Shown here one piece after another: positions 47,491 through 56,136 of a stretch of DNA of 64,000 bases. Source of the stretch: an uncultured Lachnospiraceae bacterium (GTDB lineage Bacteria > Bacillota > Clostridia > Lachnospirales > Lachnospiraceae). The stretch's first letter is position 1; each line of letters begins with the position of its first letter. The stretch lies in NCBI GenBank assembly GCA_902761585.1, contig CACWKX010000014.1, positions 45,141 through 109,140 on the forward strand, written 5' to 3'. The position numbers and the translations under genes are program-made. The notes below the pieces were generated by a model that saw only the letters and a program-made list of their open reading frames with translations, had not been told where the DNA came from and searched no databases.

Positions 47491-47506
47491 ATGTACAAAT
47501 GTACAT
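47491..47506. promoter_or_regulatory. Inverted repeat between mraY and murD
   Basis: ATGTACA-AA-TGTACAT is a 7-base perfect dyad with a 2-base centre, the kind of symmetric site dimeric repressors bind. No known consensus is matched with certainty and there is no clear promoter beside it. Confidence 0.4.
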
Positions 47507-47615
47507 GAGTCCTGAAAGAGCACAGGCAGCAGATCCGGGCTGAACAGGAAGTGTCAGGCGGAAGACAGGATAGATCGGGAAAGGTCAGATGCCGCAGAGA
47601 GGCAGAGGAGAGATT

Positions 47616-48998
47616 GTGAAACAGGATTTAAAGGACAAGAATGTACTGGTTGTCGGGGCCGGGAAGAGCGGGATTGGCTCTGTTGGACTGCTCCTGAACA
47701 TCGGCGCCAGACCGATACTGTATGATGGCAATGAGAAACTGGATGAGGCAGAGGTCAGAGCATCCTTACCGAAGGGGGCGGAAGTTCCGATTGTGCTCGG
47801 AACGCTCTCTGATGAACAGCTCGGGAAGCTGGACCTGTGCGTCATGAGCCCGGGGGTGCCGACAGATATCCCGCCTGTCCTCCGCATCCGGAAGGCAGGG
47901 ATCCCGATCTGGGGAGAGATCGAGCTGGCGTACCGATGTGCAGAAGGGACTGTCATGGCCGTCACGGGGACAAACGGAAAAACGACGACCGTCTCGCTTC
48001 TCGGGGAAATTATGAAGCATCACCTGGGCGGACAGCATGTGTATGTGGTTGGCAATATCGGGAATCCCTATACGGATGCCGCTCTCAGGACAGATGCGTC
48101 CTCGGTCTGCGTGGCAGAGGTCAGCTCTTTTCAGCTTGAGACGATTGACCGGTTCCACCCGCATATCGCCGCGATTACGAACATCACGCCCGATCATTTA
48201 AACCGCCATCACACGATGGAGGAATACATACGGGTGAAGGAACGGATCGCAGAGAACCAGACACCGGACGATGTCCTGGTCCTGAATTATGAGGACGATG
48301 TGCTGCGCGCATTCGGAGAATCCGTGAAGAACCGCGTGAAGGTTCGATATTTTTCGAGCAGACACACGCTTGAGGATGGCATGTATCTGGATGGAGATGT
48401 CCTGAAGCTTGCGGACCGAAAGAGCGGCACGACGCAGAATGTGATAAACGTTCATGAGCTGAGACTGCTCGGTACGCACAATTACGAAAATGTTGCTGCA
48501 GCGTCTCTCTCGGCGCTGGCTGCAGGTGTTCCGCTTCAGGAGATCTGTGAGGTTCTGAGGGCCTTCAGAGCGGTTGAGCACCGGATCGAGTTCGTGGAGG
48601 AGGTAGGCGGGGTCGCCTATTATAATGATTCCAAGGGAACGAATCCGGATGCCGCGATCCGGGCAGTTCTTGCGATGAACCGGCCGACGATCCTGATCGG
48701 CGGCGGCTACGACAAGGGGAGCAGCTACGACGAGTGGATCGAGAGCTTCGGGGGAAAGGTACGGGCGCTTGTTCTGGTCGGACAGACAAAGGAAAAGATT
48801 GCCGAATGCGCCAGAAAGCATGGATTTACGGAGGTTTACCTGTGTGATACCTTCCGGGAAACCTTTGACAAGTGTGTGTCACTGGCCAGACCGGGGGATG
48901 CCGTACTGCTGTCGCCCGCCTGTGCCAGCTGGGGAATGTTTCCAAATTATGAGGAGCGCGGCAGAATCTTCAAGGAATATGTCCGCGCCCTTACATGA
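47616..48998 (+). CDS. murD: UDP-N-acetylmuramoyl-L-alanine:D-glutamate ligase MurD
   Basis: Adds D-glutamate to UDP-MurNAc-alanine. N-terminal binding motif VVGAGKSGIGS, P-loop VTGTNGKTTTVS, the region EVSSFQLETIDRF, TPDHLNRH, and the C-terminal YYNDSKGTNPDAAI and LLSPACASWGMF. 460 residues, normal. GTG 47616 is chosen because AGAGGAG at 47604-47610 sits 5 bases ahead and MKQDLKDKNV is the usual MurD opening; the frame extends to an ATG at 47589. Confidence 0.95.
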   Translation: MKQDLKDKNVLVVGAGKSGIGSVGLLLNIGARPILYDGNEKLDEAEVRASLPKGAEVPIVLGTLSDEQLGKLDLCVMSPGVPTDIPPVLRIRKAGIPIWGEIELAYRCAEGTVMAVTGTNGKTTTVSLLGEIMKHHLGGQHVYVVGNIGNPYTDAALRTDASSVCVAEVSSFQLETIDRFHPHIAAITNITPDHLNRHHTMEEYIRVKERIAENQTPDDVLVLNYEDDVLRAFGESVKNRVKVRYFSSRHTLEDGMYLDGDVLKLADRKSGTTQNVINVHELRLLGTHNYENVAAASLSALAAGVPLQEICEVLRAFRAVEHRIEFVEEVGGVAYYNDSKGTNPDAAIRAVLAMNRPTILIGGGYDKGSSYDEWIESFGGKVRALVLVGQTKEKIAECARKHGFTEVYLCDTFRETFDKCVSLARPGDAVLLSPACASWGMFPNYEERGRIFKEYVRALT

Positions 48999-49095
48999 AT
49001 TGTAAATGCCAACCGACCGGCAGTGCTTATCTCATGACCGGCGGCAAGGTCCCAGAGGACTTCTGCCTGCTGTGAAAAAGCCTGCCGGATATCTG

Positions 49096-49130
49096 ATGCC
49101 CTCCGCACGGTGTTTCACCGCGGAGGGCAT
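49096..49130. other. Strong hairpin between murD and ftsQ
   Basis: ATGCCCTCCGC (49096-49106) pairs perfectly with GCGGAGGGCAT (49120-49130), with an inner GGTG/CACC. It is followed by AAAAAC, not a T-run, so it is not a standard rho-independent terminator on the plus strand; it may be an attenuating or mRNA-processing hairpin. Confidence 0.6.
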
Positions 49131-49204
49131 AAAAACAGGCAAGACGACTGTCATTGTCATGCACCGTCAGTCTGCCTGAACCACCTGGATATGGAGAGAG
49201 GTCT

Positions 49205-50377
49205 GTGAACAGAATTCTTCGTACAATTGTTATCTTTCTTGCTGTGCTTGCAGCTGCTGCGCTGATCGTGGTGTACGGATTTCAGATTCGCCACGTGACG
49301 GTTGAGGGGAATGACCGCTACAGTGCTGATCAGATCAGCAGTGACCTGACATCGACCAGCCTTCTGAAAAACACCCTCTATTTTGCATGGAAATACAGAA
49401 GTGCCGCCGCGTCCCCGGAGGCGCCGTACCTGACTTCCGTGAAAGCCTCGATTCAGTCTCCGACCTCCGTGAAGGTTACGGTGGTGGAGAGCAGCCTGAT
49501 CGGCCGCGTACAGGTGGATGGCAGGAATGTGTACTTTGATGAAAATGGGATCGTCCAGATGATCACGGACGAGGTGAGAAGCGGAGTCCCGCTTGTCACC
49601 GGAGTCGATGTCGGGAGTCCGGAACTCTACCAGAAACTTCCGGTTGCCAATACCTCTGCCTTCCGCACCATGCTGAGCATTACGCAGCTTCTGATTCAGT
49701 CAGACTTTATTCCGGACAGCGTCAGCTTTGACAGCAGCGGGAACATGACGCTGCGTTATGGGAGCGTAACGGTCAGGCTGGGTCAGGACGAGTATCTGGA
49801 AGAGAAGATCGCCAATCTTGTTCAGATCTACCCGAAGATTTCTTCCAGAACCGGGACACTCAACATGGAGGGCTTTACAGGGAAGAATACAAGCATCACA
49901 TTTAAGGAGACCGGGAAACAGTCTGACGAGACGGAAGGCGGAGATTCCGGAGAGACACTCACGGGCGTCGGAACCGATACAGGTCAGACGGATGCATCAG
50001 CAGGTTCTGATCAGGGGGCCGGGACAGCAGAGAATGGACAGGCCCAGAATGCGGGTAGTCAGAATACGAATGGCCAGGGCCAGGACGCGGGCAGCCAGAA
50101 CGAGAACGGCCAGAGCCAGGACGCGGACAGCCAGAACGAGAACGGCCAGGGACAGAACGAAAACAGCCAGAATGAAAACAGCAGTCAGAATTCGACAAAG
50201 GGCGTGATGGCGTTTGACAGCAATGGCACCTTGCACTACGACGCTCATATTGAGAACGGACAGGTCGTGGACGCTTCGGGAAATCCGATTGCAGGCTGCA
50301 CGGTCGATGAGAACGGAAACATCAAGGATGCATACTGGAATGTCATCGACCCGGCGACGGGCCAGCTTGTCCAGTAA
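49205..50377 (+). CDS. ftsQ: FtsQ/DivIB-like division protein with repeat-rich tail
   Basis: Membrane protein that, with FtsL and DivIC, regulates septal synthesis. One N-terminal membrane helix (IVIFLAVLAAAALIVVYGF), then a POTRA domain starting RHVTVEGNDRYSADQI and a beta domain (LVTGVDVGS, IYPKISSRT). The last ~130 residues are an unusual extension: a Gln/Asn/Gly/Ser-rich repeat block and a final module HIENGQVVDASGNPIAG. The start GTG 49205 is preferred for GGAGAGAGG just ahead; the reading frame is open upstream. FtsQ proteins usually end soon after the beta domain, so the tail is an added feature. Confidence 0.85.
   Translation: MNRILRTIVIFLAVLAAAALIVVYGFQIRHVTVEGNDRYSADQISSDLTSTSLLKNTLYFAWKYRSAAASPEAPYLTSVKASIQSPTSVKVTVVESSLIGRVQVDGRNVYFDENGIVQMITDEVRSGVPLVTGVDVGSPELYQKLPVANTSAFRTMLSITQLLIQSDFIPDSVSFDSSGNMTLRYGSVTVRLGQDEYLEEKIANLVQIYPKISSRTGTLNMEGFTGKNTSITFKETGKQSDETEGGDSGETLTGVGTDTGQTDASAGSDQGAGTAENGQAQNAGSQNTNGQGQDAGSQNENGQSQDADSQNENGQGQNENSQNENSSQNSTKGVMAFDSNGTLHYDAHIENGQVVDASGNPIAGCTVDENGNIKDAYWNVIDPATGQLVQ
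50036..50179 (+). repeat. Four 36-base tandem repeats in the FtsQ tail
   Basis: Twelve-residue units GQAQNAGSQNTN, GQGQDAGSQNEN, GQSQDADSQNEN and GQGQNENSQNEN begin at 50036 and run to 50179. They are in frame and form a flexible outside linker. Confidence 0.9.
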
Positions 50378-50424
50378 GAAATGAAAAACAGAACGGACGA
50401 AACTGCCTGAATCTGGTAAAAAAC

Positions 50425-50453
50425 TTGCAATATCGGGTAAAAGCACTTATATT
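50425..50453 (+). promoter_or_regulatory. Promoter of ftsZ
   Basis: TTGCAA (50425-50430), 17-base spacer, TATATT (50448-50453), about 60 bases before the ftsZ start, indicating that ftsZ can be made independently of the cluster. Confidence 0.7.
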
Positions 50454-50512
50454 GAAAGAGATATGGGCGTTACACCTATACAGGACCTTCATCAGTCAAG
50501 GAGGAGACTTCA

Positions 50513-51703
50513 GTGTTAGAGATTATGTCGAATGACTCTGAACCGGGAGCAAAGATTATTGTCATCGGGGTCGGCGGAGCCGGCAACAATGCAGTCAACA
50601 GGATGGTCGATGATACCATCGCCGGGGTCGAATTCATCGGAGTCAATACAGATAAACAGGCGCTTGCCATGTCAAAGGCACCGAGCGTCATCCAGATCGG
50701 AGAGAAGATCACGAAGGGGCTTGGAGCCGGTGCCCGGCCGGAGGTCGGAGAGCAGGCCGCGGAGGAGAGTACCGAGGATATCAAGAACGCTGTCCAGGGG
50801 GCAGACATGGTTTTCGTTACCTGCGGGATGGGCGGCGGAACCGGAACAGGGGCTGCTCCTGTCATTGCAGGCGTTGCAAAGGAGATGGGCATCCTGACCG
50901 TCGGCGTCGTGACGAAGCCGTTCCGATTCGAGGGAAAGGTTCGCATGACCAATGCCCTGAACGGAATTGAAAAGCTTAAGGAGAATGTCGATACGCTGAT
51001 TGTGATTCCGAACGACAAGCTTCTTGAGGTCGTGGACCGCAGGACGACGATGCCGGAGGCTTTCAGAAAAGCAGATGAAGTGCTCCAGCAGGCGGTATCG
51101 GGCATCACGGATCTGATCAATCTCCCGGCGCTGATCAACCTTGACTTTGCGGATGTAAGAACTGTCATGCAGGACAAGGGAATTGCGCACATCGGAATCG
51201 GGCAGGCGAAGGGCGACGATAAGGCGATTGAGGCAGTCAAGCAGGCGGTTGAAAGCCCGCTGCTTGAGACAACGATCGAAGGCGCAACCAATATTATCAT
51301 CAATGTGAGCGGAGACATCAGCCTGATGGATGCCAGCGATGCGGCGGGCTATGTGCAGGAGCTTGCCGGGGAGAACGCAAACATCATCTTCGGTGCGATG
51401 TACGATGACACGTATGCGGATGAGTGCAGTATCACGGTGATCGCAACGGGAATCGAGGATCCGAACGAGGAGCAGGGTTCCCTGCTCGGACTTCACAAGG
51501 GACTTTCCCAGCCGGCAGCCGGAGCCGATTTCCGCTACAGGAAGACGGAAAGACCGAAGAGCGGATTCAGCTTCCAGCGCCCGGCAGCCCAGCCGGCGCC
51601 GAAGGCTTCTTCCATTCCGGCACAGAACGCAACTCTGAAGGCACCGACCAGCAAGGTGACGCCGCAGGATATCCAGATTCCGGAATTTTTAAGAAGAAGC
51701 TGA
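50513..51703 (+). CDS. ftsZ: Cell division protein FtsZ
   Basis: Tubulin-like GTPase that forms the division ring. GTP-binding motif [25 protein letters not shown] at the start, and T7 region [11 protein letters not shown]. The conserved C-terminal peptide (IQIPEFLRR) that binds partners is present after a flexible linker. 396 residues, normal. GTG 50513 follows an ideal AAGGAGGAG. A terminator follows at once. No ftsA is adjacent. Confidence 0.97.
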   Translation: MLEIMSNDSEPGAKIIVIGVGGAGNNAVNRMVDDTIAGVEFIGVNTDKQALAMSKAPSVIQIGEKITKGLGAGARPEVGEQAAEESTEDIKNAVQGADMVFVTCGMGGGTGTGAAPVIAGVAKEMGILTVGVVTKPFRFEGKVRMTNALNGIEKLKENVDTLIVIPNDKLLEVVDRRTTMPEAFRKADEVLQQAVSGITDLINLPALINLDFADVRTVMQDKGIAHIGIGQAKGDDKAIEAVKQAVESPLLETTIEGATNIIINVSGDISLMDASDAAGYVQELAGENANIIFGAMYDDTYADECSITVIATGIEDPNEEQGSLLGLHKGLSQPAAGADFRYRKTERPKSGFSFQRPAAQPAPKASSIPAQNATLKAPTSKVTPQDIQIPEFLRRS

Positions 51704-51728
51704 AGAATCAAACAGAACGACGCAGAAG

Positions 51729-51757
51729 GCCTCCGGCATGAAACCGGAGGCTTTCTT
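51729..51757 (+). terminator. Intrinsic terminator after ftsZ
   Basis: GCCTCCGG (51729-51736) pairs with CCGGAGGC (51744-51751), followed by TTTCTTC. It separates ftsZ from aroE. Confidence 0.75.
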
Positions 51758-51784
51758 CAAATAGATCCGATGGAGGGAACCAGA

Positions 51785-52678
51785 TTGGCGGTGGAATATG
51801 AGATTACTGGCCACACAAGATTCGGAGGGCTGCTCGGGTACCCTGTAGCGCACAGCATTTCTCCGCAGATGCACAATTACAGTTTTCGCAGACTCGGAAT
51901 CGATGCGGTCTACCTCTGTTTCAGTGTCCTGCCGGAGCAGCTCGGGGAAACGGTCCGGACATTCCGGAATCTGGACTGCTTTGGGTTCAACCTGACGATG
52001 CCGGACAAGACGGCTGTGCTGGAATATCTCGATGAACTGTCGCCGGCGGCGCGGATGATCGGGGCTGTCAATACGGTTGTCAATGACCATGGAAAGCTGA
52101 CTGGTTATAATACGGACGGGTTCGGCTTCATGGAATCGCTTCGAAGGGCGGGTGTTCATGCAGCCGGGCAGGAGATGACACTTCTCGGGGCCGGCGGCGC
52201 AGGAAGCGCGATTGCCGTTCAGGCAGCGCTGGACGGGGTGAAAAAACTGCACATTGCCAACAGGAAAAGCCGGTCCTTTCGCCACGCGGAGATGCTGGCA
52301 CAAGTTATCACAGAGAACACAGCGTGCAGGGCGGATGTGGTGGACCTGGCGGATGCACATGCGCTCGGAGCGGCAATTGACGCCTCCGGCATTCTTGCCA
52401 ACGCGACTTCCGTCGGAATGAAGAAGCCGGACCTGCCGGCAGACGCGGAAAACCAGCTGCCGATTCCAGATACAGGCTGCCTGCACGAAGGCCTTGTCGT
52501 CGCTGACGTCATCTATAATCCCAGACAGACCAGACTTCTCAAGGAAGCGCAGGCAAGAGGCTGCCAGACACTCAACGGAATGTATATGCTGCTGTATCAG
52601 GGAGCGGAAGCCTTCCGCCTGTGGACAGGGCAGGACATGCCTGTCACCGAAGTCCGCCAGAAATATTTTGCCGTATAA
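51785..52678 (+). CDS. aroE: Shikimate dehydrogenase
   Basis: Reduces 3-dehydroshikimate to shikimate with NADPH in aromatic amino acid synthesis. Substrate site LGYPVAHSISPQMHN, catalytic lysine region MPDKTAVL, NTDGFGF, and the dinucleotide fold LGAGGAGSAIA. TTG 51785 is chosen because GGAGGG at 51772-51777 lies at good spacing; an ATG at 51770 lacks a site. It ends about 170 bases before aroD, the previous-step enzyme, with GC-rich hairpins between them. Confidence 0.94.
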   Translation: MAVEYEITGHTRFGGLLGYPVAHSISPQMHNYSFRRLGIDAVYLCFSVLPEQLGETVRTFRNLDCFGFNLTMPDKTAVLEYLDELSPAARMIGAVNTVVNDHGKLTGYNTDGFGFMESLRRAGVHAAGQEMTLLGAGGAGSAIAVQAALDGVKKLHIANRKSRSFRHAEMLAQVITENTACRADVVDLADAHALGAAIDASGILANATSVGMKKPDLPADAENQLPIPDTGCLHEGLVVADVIYNPRQTRLLKEAQARGCQTLNGMYMLLYQGAEAFRLWTGQDMPVTEVRQKYFAV

Positions 52679-52688
52679 GTCCGTCGCT

Positions 52689-52832
52689 GTCCGGGTGCCA
52701 GCGGCGTGCTTGCACGCCAGATGGCAGCCGGACAAGCGACACCAGCAGGCATGAGCATGAAGCGGCGCAGCGCGGCGCGGGAATGCTCATGCCAGCGAGC
52801 GCTGCGGGAGCAGCAAAGCTGCGAAGCAGCGC
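52689..52832. repeat. Cluster of three GC-rich hairpins between aroE and aroD
   Basis: GTCCGG (52689-52694) pairs with CCGGAC (52728-52733), with TGCCA/TGGCA and GGCGTGC/GCACGCC inside. GGCATGAGCAT (52748-52758) pairs with ATGCTCATGCC (52783-52793). GCGCTGC (52799-52805) pairs with GCAGCGC (52826-52832), with a second GCAGC/GCTGC inside. The three fill nearly all the intergenic space and no T-run follows. It may be a structured RNA or an extragenic repeat. Confidence 0.7.
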
Positions 52833-52847
52833 CAGGGGAACTATATT

Positions 52848-53645
52848 ATGATGGAAATGATATCTGAACTGAACAATCTTACTGAGAGCAGGATCGTGCC
52901 GATACAGGTCCGCAATCTTACGCTCGGAGACGGGATACCGAAGATCTGTGCCCCGGTTGTCGCGCCAGACCCGGAACAACTGGAGAAGACACTGGCCCAG
53001 CTCGAAGGAACCCGGGATTTCTATGATCTCGTTGAGCTCCGTGCGGACATCTATCCGTTCGATGGAATCCAGGAACTATCTGAGAGCCTGCGGCGCCTGC
53101 GGAAAGCAGTCGGGGACAAGCCAATCCTGTTCACATTCCGGACAAAGAAGGAAGGCGGGAACAGAGATGTGTCCTTCGACTTATACAGGGAGATGAATCT
53201 GTGCGCCGCTCAGGAAGGGGCTGATCTGATTGACCTTCAGCTTTCGATGATGGAGGGGGACAGGATGAGCCTGCTTTCCGACATCCATGGCCGTGGCGCA
53301 CACGTGATTGGATCGTTCCATGATTTCCACGGAACGCCCCCGGCGGATGAACTGGTGAAAAAGATGGCCGGGATGCAGATGGCCGGCTTTGATATTACAA
53401 AGGCTGCCGTTATGCCGAAGGACCGGGAAGATGTGCTCGAACTATTGTTTGCCAGCGTCCAGATGCAGGAGGAGTGGGCTGACCGGCCCTTCATCACGAT
53501 GTCAATGGGAAGTCTTGGAAGCATGACAAGAGTCTGCGGGACCTTCTCTGGAAGCTGCATCACGTTCGGGACAATCGGAGGAGAATCTGCACCGGGGCAG
53601 CTGAAGGCGGAGGTGCTGAGGACAGTCCTGCCTTCGCTTCAATAA
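52848..53645 (+). CDS. aroD: Type I 3-dehydroquinate dehydratase
   Basis: Converts 3-dehydroquinate to 3-dehydroshikimate by a Schiff base. Catalytic H158 (GSFHDFHG) and lysine K185 (FDITKAAVMP) are in place; early motif DLVELRADIY also fits. 265 residues, normal. ATG 52848 follows AGGGGA at 52834-52839; ATGs at 52851 and 52857 are alternatives. A good terminator follows. Confidence 0.95.
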   Translation: MMEMISELNNLTESRIVPIQVRNLTLGDGIPKICAPVVAPDPEQLEKTLAQLEGTRDFYDLVELRADIYPFDGIQELSESLRRLRKAVGDKPILFTFRTKKEGGNRDVSFDLYREMNLCAAQEGADLIDLQLSMMEGDRMSLLSDIHGRGAHVIGSFHDFHGTPPADELVKKMAGMQMAGFDITKAAVMPKDREDVLELLFASVQMQEEWADRPFITMSMGSLGSMTRVCGTFSGSCITFGTIGGESAPGQLKAEVLRTVLPSLQ

Positions 53646-53729
53646 GAAACTGTCCGGATTCTTTCTCCTCGGTGGGAACACAGGGAACATGTCAGTCAGC
53701 TGACGGCAGGAAGAGGACAGCAGGGAAAA

Positions 53730-53765
53730 GGCGACACTCCGAAGAGTTTGTCGCCCTTTTTTTTT
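53730..53765 (+). terminator. Intrinsic terminator after aroD
   Basis: GGCGACA (53730-53736) pairs with TGTCGCC (53749-53755), with ACTC/GAGT inside, followed directly by nine or more Ts. Confidence 0.9.
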
Positions 53766-53785
53766 CATGCCTGAAAGGTTGTATT

Positions 53786-53814
53786 TTGCAAATACAGGGT
53801 CCTTCCCGTACACT
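53786..53814 (+). promoter_or_regulatory. Promoter of the membrane protein gene
   Basis: TTGCAA (53786-53791), 17-base spacer, TACACT (53809-53814), 57 bases before the start at 53871. Confidence 0.6.
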
Positions 53815-53870
53815 TTCACCTGACAGACGAAGTATGCCTTAACAACAGACAGCATTTGGGAGGTAGATGT

Positions 53871-54443
53871 TTGAGTATCGCTGAGATTCTTCTCGTGATT
53901 GCGGGATTATCAATCAATGTATTTCTGATCTCCCAGAAAGACGGAGCATTGATCCGGCGGATCAGGCCGGGAAGCCTGCTGATGCTCTGCGTCTTTTTCT
54001 TTGTGTTTGAAAGCCTGTCGATGTTTGCAGGCTTCAGACTGACAAGGATTACATTCTTCAGGAATTCTTCATCCACAGATCTGAAGAAATTCTGTTACTT
54101 CTGTGCAGTTGTCCTGTTTCTGATCATCGCCGCCTACATGCTCTTTAAGGCATTTACGGAGCAGGAGATCGACGAACACCTGACGGAGATTTCCGTCACA
54201 AGAACGATTTTCCAGGCCATCGGGGTCGCCGTGTTTGCATTCATTTGCGGCATCGGGTGGGGCTTTATCGGCCACAATATCTACCTGGCAACCGGTGTTC
54301 TGGCGGCAGCGACCGTTATCGCGGTTTTTTCCGGGACTTATATGGGATACAGGGATGGCTGCAGATACAGAAAAGGGTTTTTCACAGTCGGAGGTTCCTG
54401 CCTTCTGTTCGTCGGGGTTGAAATCCTTGTGCGGTACCTTTGA
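53871..54443 (+). CDS. Six-helix membrane protein, possible divergent MntP relative
   Basis: 190 residues with about six hydrophobic segments. The opening MSIAEILLVIAGLSINVFLIS resembles MntP manganese exporters, whose first helix reads GLSMDA; here the acidic residue is replaced (GLSIN). The first and second helices otherwise look similar, but the second-half motif of MntP is not visible. It could therefore be a transporter with altered ions or an unrelated protein. TTG 53871 is supported by GGAGG at 53859-53863. It is a single gene between a terminator and the radical SAM gene. Confidence 0.5.
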   Translation: MSIAEILLVIAGLSINVFLISQKDGALIRRIRPGSLLMLCVFFFVFESLSMFAGFRLTRITFFRNSSSTDLKKFCYFCAVVLFLIIAAYMLFKAFTEQEIDEHLTEISVTRTIFQAIGVAVFAFICGIGWGFIGHNIYLATGVLAAATVIAVFSGTYMGYRDGCRYRKGFFTVGGSCLLFVGVEILVRYL

Positions 54444-54521
54444 CGGTCCGCTTTTCGGAACCAGACACTGCATCAGATGACGAGGCAGCGTTCGTTGTAA
54501 TTCAATTGGGAGGGGTACAAA

Positions 54522-55958
54522 ATGGCTAGTTTTACACACAAAGCAGCACGGCTCGCATTCAGCAAGGCTCTTGATGTCTTGCTTGACAGAGTTTACAAGG
54601 ACCGCGAGAAGGGACTTACGGAGGCACTGAACGTGATTGAGAAGTTCGCGCCGGATACATTCTCAAAAGAAACCTACGCGATGTTCCGCAAGTTCCTCAC
54701 GGATCCGGATGAAAAGTGGAACCAGTATCTGAACAAGCTGATCGACGAGTTGGATCCGAATGTTCTGAAGATGACGCTGCTCAACCTGGTATTTGAGGCG
54801 ATGATCAACGGAACCAAGACCATCCGTGCAAACCGTGAGAAATACGGCTGCAATATCCCGTGGCTGATCCTGATGGACCCGACTTCAGCCTGCAACCTGC
54901 ACTGCACTGGCTGCTGGGCTGCGGAGTATGGTCACAAGCTGAATCTGAGCTTTGAGGACCTGGACCGCATTGTCACGCAGGGCAAGGAGCTTGGCGTATA
55001 CTTCTACATGTTCACGGGCGGCGAGCCGCTCGTCCGCAAGGCAGACATCCTGAAGCTTTGCAAAAAGCACCATGACTGCGAATTCCATGCGTACACGAAT
55101 GGAACCCTGATCGATGACGAATTTGCGGAGGAGGTTCGCAAGGTCGGAAACCTGAGCTTCTCCATCTCTCTGGAAGGCTTCTCTGAGGTCAATGACCTTC
55201 GCCGCGGCGATGGTGTCTTTGCACGTGTCATGAAGGCGATGGACATTCTGAAGGCACACGGCTGCTTCTTCGGAACCTCCATCTGCTACACAGCAAAGAA
55301 TCTTGAGACGGTCACGTCTGACGAATTCCTGGATATGGAGATTGAGAAGGGCGTCCGTTTCAGCTGGTACTTCCACCTGATGCCGGTTGGCATGAAGGCA
55401 GCGCCGGACCTGATGCCGAGCCCGGAGCAGCGTGAATACATTTATCACAGAATCCGTGAGATCCGTGCCAACAAGGGCGGCAAGATGATCTACACGATGG
55501 ATTTCCAGAATGACGGCGAGTTTGTCGGAGGCTGCATTGCCGGCGGAAGAAACTATTTCCACATCAATGCTAATGGAGATGCAGAGCCTTGTGTCTTCAT
55601 CCACTACTCTGATTCAAACATCCATGAGAAGTCTGTTCTGGAATGCCTGCAGTCTCCGCTGTTCATGCAGTACCGGGCCCATCAGCCGTTCAACAAGAAC
55701 ATGCTTCGCCCGTGCCCGATGCTGGAGAACCCGGGTGTGCTGACTCAGATGGTCAATAAATCCGGAGCGCACTCCACGGATCTTCAGGAGCCGGAGAGCG
55801 CAGAACATCTCTGCGGGAAGTGTGTGGAGTATGCGAAGGCCTGGAAGCCGGTGGCAGACAAGCTCTGGGCACAGACCGATTACCATCCGCATAAATATGA
55901 GAACTGGGCAGGATTCAATCAGAAGGATGCTCCAGAAGCTGAAGCTTCCAGAAACTAA
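54522..55958 (+). CDS. Radical SAM/SPASM-like protein
   Basis: Binds a 4Fe-4S cluster and SAM by the motif CNLHCTGC (C124, C128, C131), followed by a (beta/alpha) barrel (FTGGEPL, SISLEG). The C-terminal part (FVGGCIAGG, PCVFIHYSDSN, LCGKCVEY) is SPASM-like and may hold a second cluster. An N-terminal helical part (about 100 residues) precedes the barrel. The substrate is unknown. Codons are strongly biased (CGC/CGT arginine, AAG lysine), suggesting high expression. The GGGAGGGG site precedes the ATG. Confidence 0.85.
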   Translation: MASFTHKAARLAFSKALDVLLDRVYKDREKGLTEALNVIEKFAPDTFSKETYAMFRKFLTDPDEKWNQYLNKLIDELDPNVLKMTLLNLVFEAMINGTKTIRANREKYGCNIPWLILMDPTSACNLHCTGCWAAEYGHKLNLSFEDLDRIVTQGKELGVYFYMFTGGEPLVRKADILKLCKKHHDCEFHAYTNGTLIDDEFAEEVRKVGNLSFSISLEGFSEVNDLRRGDGVFARVMKAMDILKAHGCFFGTSICYTAKNLETVTSDEFLDMEIEKGVRFSWYFHLMPVGMKAAPDLMPSPEQREYIYHRIREIRANKGGKMIYTMDFQNDGEFVGGCIAGGRNYFHINANGDAEPCVFIHYSDSNIHEKSVLECLQSPLFMQYRAHQPFNKNMLRPCPMLENPGVLTQMVNKSGAHSTDLQEPESAEHLCGKCVEYAKAWKPVADKLWAQTDYHPHKYENWAGFNQKDAPEAEASRN

Positions 55959-55986
55959 GACGGGACTAAGACGGGACTAAGACGGG
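55954..55986 (+). repeat. Three 11-base tandem repeats spanning the stop codon
   Basis: ACTAAGACGGG is repeated at 55954, 55965 and 55976. The first copy contains the TAA stop of the radical SAM gene. A recent duplication is likely. Confidence 0.9.
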
Positions 55987-56002
55987 ACGCAGAACCTGCG
56001 GC

Positions 56003-56031
56003 TTGCATTCATCATTCAAAAGCTTTACACT
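56003..56031 (+). promoter_or_regulatory. Promoter of the lipid kinase gene
   Basis: TTGCAT (56003-56008), 17-base spacer, TACACT (56026-56031). It lies about 215 bases before the start at 56245; the leader holds a hairpin at 56137-56165. Confidence 0.5.
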
Positions 56032-56136
56032 ATCGTTACATATTGGTCAGATAGATGCCGGTGAGGCTTCGCAGGCTGCATGAGGCGGCAAGCGAAAAAC
56101 GGCGGGACGGGTGTGCTGCGATCGTGAATATCAGAA

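Noticed and set aside
49096..49130. Intrinsic terminator after murD
   Set aside because: The hairpin is strong but is followed by A residues, with no T-run on the plus strand.
50036..50179. Tandem repeats in ftsQ as a CRISPR-like array
   Set aside because: Units are contiguous with no unique spacers and are in the ftsQ reading frame.
52621..52851. Open frame across the aroE-aroD hairpins as a small gene
   Set aside because: It is arginine-, serine- and alanine-rich from GC-rich dyads, starts inside aroE and has no ribosome-binding site.
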